This document shows, one piece after another, positions 62,038 through 64,000 of a stretch of 64,000 bases of DNA (position 1 is the first letter of the stretch; every line of letters begins with the position of its first letter). The notes under the pieces were generated by a model. That model searched no databases, was not told where the DNA came from, and saw only the letters and a list, made by a program, of their open reading frames with translations. Source of the DNA: Clostridiaceae bacterium (GTDB lineage Bacteria; Bacillota; Clostridia; Oscillospirales; Acutalibacteraceae); the NCBI GenBank assembly GCA_016287385.1, contig JAEEWM010000004.1, positions 62,001-126,000 of the forward strand, read 5' to 3'. The position numbers and the translations under genes were made by a program.

Positions 62038-62667
62038 TCAAAAGCTGAAATATCGAATAAACGAAACCGAAACCGCGGCGTCTATCAGCGCGGCTAAGGC
62101 AAAACACAAGGCAATAATAAGGATTCTGCCGCAAAACAACCTGAATTCCCCTGAAACGTTAAGCGGTCTGCTTTTCGGCAATATCAGTTTAAGCAGCACT
62201 GATGAAAACTCCGAAGATTCTTTCGCGGCAAAAAACAGGCAGATACAAAACGCAAGTGCCGATGGAACAAAAACAACCGAGTTGAACGCCACTCCCTGCA
62301 AGGCAAACCGCGAATATGCGTATGCGGCCATACTGCCGAAATAAATCCCGAAAGTCATACAAAAAATCGGTGATGAAATCACACCGATAATTGAAACGCC
62401 GAATACAAAAAACGTAAGAGTTGAAAGAAGATTTTTTATAAGTTCAACTGAAAATATGTTGAAAAACCGCAAGCTTTGCCGTTTTGTATAATAACGTTCA
62501 AAAAGATATGACGCAAACTGAGCGGCGCGACCGCCGCGAGCAACTGATATACTGCCGATAATTATGCCTGCGATAAAAGCGATGCCCATAAAGAACAGCA
62601 GCTTATTTTTTTGTAAAAAACCGAATTTGTTAAGACGTTTAAGACTGACAACCCCACCCGGTCGCAT
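62038..62667 (-). CDS. spoIIM: Stage II sporulation protein M
   Basis: A 209-residue membrane protein of the SpoIIM family with five to six membrane segments, including MGIAFIAGIIIGSISVA and FGVSIIGVISSPIFCMTFG. In Bacillus SpoIIM is part of the DMP complex that drives engulfment with SpoIID and SpoIIP. ATG 62667 is preceded by GGGAG; the longer frame to 62772 begins inside the probable sigma-E promoter. xerD follows 24 bases later. Confidence 0.85.
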   Translation of the reverse strand: MRPGGVVSLKRLNKFGFLQKNKLLFFMGIAFIAGIIIGSISVARGGRAAQFASYLFERYYTKRQSLRFFNIFSVELIKNLLSTLTFFVFGVSIIGVISSPIFCMTFGIYFGSMAAYAYSRFALQGVAFNSVVFVPSALAFCICLFFAAKESSEFSSVLLKLILPKSRPLNVSGEFRLFCGRILIIALCFALAALIDAAVSVSFIRYFSF

Positions 62668-62688
62668 AGTACCAACTCCCTTCCCTAA

Positions 62689-62718
62689 TAGATATGCGGG
62701 AATTGGACAAGATATAAC
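62689..62718 (-). promoter_or_regulatory. Sigma-E-like promoter of spoIIM
   Basis: On the minus strand GTTATATC (62718-62711), 14 bases, then CATATCTA-like sequence (62696-62689). This resembles the mother-cell sigma-E consensus and fits the known regulon of spoIIM, but matches are partial. The rest of 62719-62934 is AT-rich with no gene. Confidence 0.4.
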
Positions 62719-62934
62719 ACAAGATTTAGATGAAAAAGAGGTAAAAGCAACAAGATGTTGAAAAACCAACAAATGTTATGTAAACCTAAAAACGACAGAA
62801 AAAACATAGGCGTACAACCGAGGAACGCCACAAATTACTTATACTACATTTATTTGCCAAAGTCAATAGTAAGTTTTTGATTTTGAAGTTTTATGTCAAC
62901 TGATTATGTAAACCACACAATATATTGTTTTGTT

Positions 62935-62966
62935 TTGAGAAATGTTCTCAACAAATTGTAATTTGT
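62935..62966 (+). promoter_or_regulatory. Two adjacent inverted repeats upstream of the SDR gene
   Basis: TTGAGAA-ATG-TTCTCAA (62935-62951) and ACAAATT-GT-AATTTGT (62951-62966) are perfect palindromes side by side, ending just before the -35 (62969). They look like operator sites; no matching known regulator could be named. Confidence 0.55.
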
Positions 62967-62968
62967 AT

Positions 62969-62996
62969 TTGATTTTTTTTGAAAGTATGTTATAAT
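62969..62996 (+). promoter_or_regulatory. Promoter of the SDR gene
   Basis: TTGATT (62969-62974), 16 bases, TATAAT (62991-62996). The leader contains the hairpin GGCGGTA-CTT-TACCGCC (63011-63027). Confidence 0.7.
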
Positions 62997-63048
62997 TGTT
63001 TCAAACTTGCGGCGGTACTTTACCGCCGGGATTACAGGAGAATGAAAT

Positions 63049-63783
63049 ATGAGTAAAACTGTTGTTATTACCGGTGCTTCAAAAGGCATCGGCGCAGCCA
63101 CGGCTATTCTGTTTGCTTGCAGAGGATATAGTGTTGTTCTGGGATATAAGGATTCTTATCAGGCGGTAAAGCTCCTCTCCTCTTCCCTGACCGGTCAGGG
63201 ATTCAGCGTTTTGCCGGTAAAAGTTGACGTTACAAATAAGCTTGAAACGGAATTGCTGATAAATGAGGCGATAGATAAATTCGGCGCCGTTGATATACTT
63301 ATAAATAACGCGGGCATCAGCGTTTCCGCACCGATCAACGAAATGGATTTGTTTGATTCCGACAGGATATTTGACGTCAACCTCAAAGGCGTATACAACT
63401 GCTGTAAATCGGTTGTGCCGCACATGGTTTCAAGAAAAAGCGGTAAAATTATAAATATTTCTTCGATGTGGGGTCAGGTCGGCGCCTCCTGCGAGGTTGC
63501 CTATTCCGCCTCAAAAGCGGGTGTTATCGGGCTTACAAAGGCGCTGGCAAAGGAGCTTGCTCCAAGCGGAATAACGGTTAACGCCATAGCGCCCGGTTTG
63601 ATTGATACCACAATGAACGCAAATCTTACCGTTGAGGAAATCGACGATTTCGTAAAGCAAATCCCGCTTTCGCGCATGGGTACGCCGGATGAAGTCGCGC
63701 ATGCGGCTTATTTTCTCGCCGGTGATGACGCGGATTATATTACCGGTCAGGTTCTCGGCGTTAACGGCGGCTTCGTAATATAG
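63049..63783 (+). CDS. SDR-family reductase, FabG/YmfI type
   Basis: A 244-residue short-chain dehydrogenase. The NADP motif is TGASKGIGAAT; NNAG, the catalytic Ser in ISSMWGQVGASCEVAYSASK and Tyr/Lys of YSASK are intact. It matches FabG in fold, but the block NISSMWGQVGASCEV and the end ITGQVLGVNGGFVI are closer to clostridial proteins annotated as elongation factor P 5-aminopentanone reductase (YmfI). No fab genes are adjacent, which favours the second. GGAGAATGAAAT before ATG. Confidence 0.85.
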   Translation: MSKTVVITGASKGIGAATAILFACRGYSVVLGYKDSYQAVKLLSSSLTGQGFSVLPVKVDVTNKLETELLINEAIDKFGAVDILINNAGISVSAPINEMDLFDSDRIFDVNLKGVYNCCKSVVPHMVSRKSGKIINISSMWGQVGASCEVAYSASKAGVIGLTKALAKELAPSGITVNAIAPGLIDTTMNANLTVEEIDDFVKQIPLSRMGTPDEVAHAAYFLAGDDADYITGQVLGVNGGFVI

Positions 63784-63819
63784 AAAAATTATCGTCTGGT
63801 AATCAGGCGATAATTTTTA
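63784..63819. terminator. Terminator between the SDR gene and spoVAC
   Basis: AAAAATTATCGTCTG and CAGGCGATAATTTTT (one G-U pair) around GTAAT. It overlaps the spoVAC stop and probably works in both directions. Confidence 0.82.
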
Positions 63820-64000
63820 TGACGTAATAGATTGCACCGCAAATAAAACTTGCCGCTGTTCCGTACGCTATTACAGGACCGGCGATTTTGAACAGATTAG
63901 CGCCGATGCCGAGTATATACCCTTCGTTTTTGAATTCTATCGCCGGCGCCGTGACCGCATTTGCAAATCCGGTGATCGGTACGAGCGTTCCGGCTCCGGC
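63803..64000 (-). CDS. spoVAC: Stage V sporulation protein AC, C-terminal part
   Basis: The last 65 codons of a spoVAC gene, cut by the window edge. LVPITGFANAVTAPAIEF, then LGIGANLFKIAGPVIAYGTAAS, match the C-terminal region of SpoVAC. SpoVA proteins form the channel for dipicolinate into and out of spores. The rest of the spoVA operon should lie to the right. Confidence 0.9.
   Translation of the reverse strand, partial: AGAGTLVPITGFANAVTAPAIEFKNEGYILGIGANLFKIAGPVIAYGTAASFICGAIYYVIKIIA

Noticed and set aside
62667..62772. N-terminal extension of SpoIIM to 62772
   Set aside because: The extension lacks a ribosome-binding site and overlaps the likely sigma-E promoter; ATG 62667 is preferred.
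1..64000. CRISPR arrays, insertion sequences or prophage
   Set aside because: No regularly spaced direct repeats with unique spacers, no transposase and no phage structural genes were found.

Overview
The window reads as chromosomal DNA of a spore-forming, Gram-positive anaerobe of the class Clostridia, most likely of the Oscillospirales/Ruminococcaceae type; this is inferred from gene content, not from a database search. It carries sporulation genes (ylbJ, yqfC, yqfD, spoIIM, a partial spoVAC), a PASTA-domain kinase, RNase M5, MutS2, a Firmicutes-style phoH-ybeY-era-yqzL-recO string, anaerobic ferredoxin-linked oxidoreductases, and a secreted dockerin protein. Most of the window is dense, ordinary core genome with many consensus sigma-A promoters (17-bp spacers) and strong hairpin terminators.

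Layout. 1-8 kb: a PP2C phosphatase/PrkC kinase/RsgA block, then mntP, a short ComEC-like protein, holA, RNase M5 and a WYL regulator. 8-10 kb: rpsB-tsf. 10-15.5 kb: a LysR gene divergent from aspartate ammonia-lyase, then a three-gene GlpABC-like flavoprotein operon on the minus strand. 15.6-27.2 kb: an accessory, mostly secreted set: MgtC, two SGNH hydrolases (one a lipoprotein), a four-repeat dockerin protein, a TraB-like lipoprotein, a GNAT enzyme, and a large clostripain-family protease ending in a sortase-type SPETG signal. 27.2-28.5 kb: ssrA (tmRNA) and smpB, followed downstream of ssrA by two tandem copies of a highly structured repeat that ends in a copy of the tmRNA acceptor end plus its terminator. 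28.5-38.2 kb: sporulation, RNA-maturation and DNA-repair genes. 38.2-44.2 kb: asd-dapA-dapB (lysine/diaminopimelate) divergent from queA-tgt (queuosine), then yajC. 44.2-52.6 kb: a LytTR/LiaF-like pair, DUF4364, a class A PBP, tRNA-Gly and an ABC exporter preceded by large inverted repeats. 52.6-60.9 kb: a six-gene aryl-acid operon (symporter, acyl-CoA ligase, IorA, IorB, PaaK, ACT protein) divergent from an amidohydrolase. 61-64 kb: spoIIM-xerD, an SDR reductase and the end of spoVAC.

The least explained element is the pair of structured repeats at about 27.29-27.62 kb. They show compensatory base changes between copies and share the 3' end of tmRNA. Other points worth checking are an XerD-type recombinase with altered catalytic positions, a recO gene with no normal start codon at its conserved N-terminus, a Shine-Dalgarno-sequestering hairpin after yajC, and overlapping divergent promoters between asd and queA. 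No CRISPR array, prophage or insertion sequence was seen.
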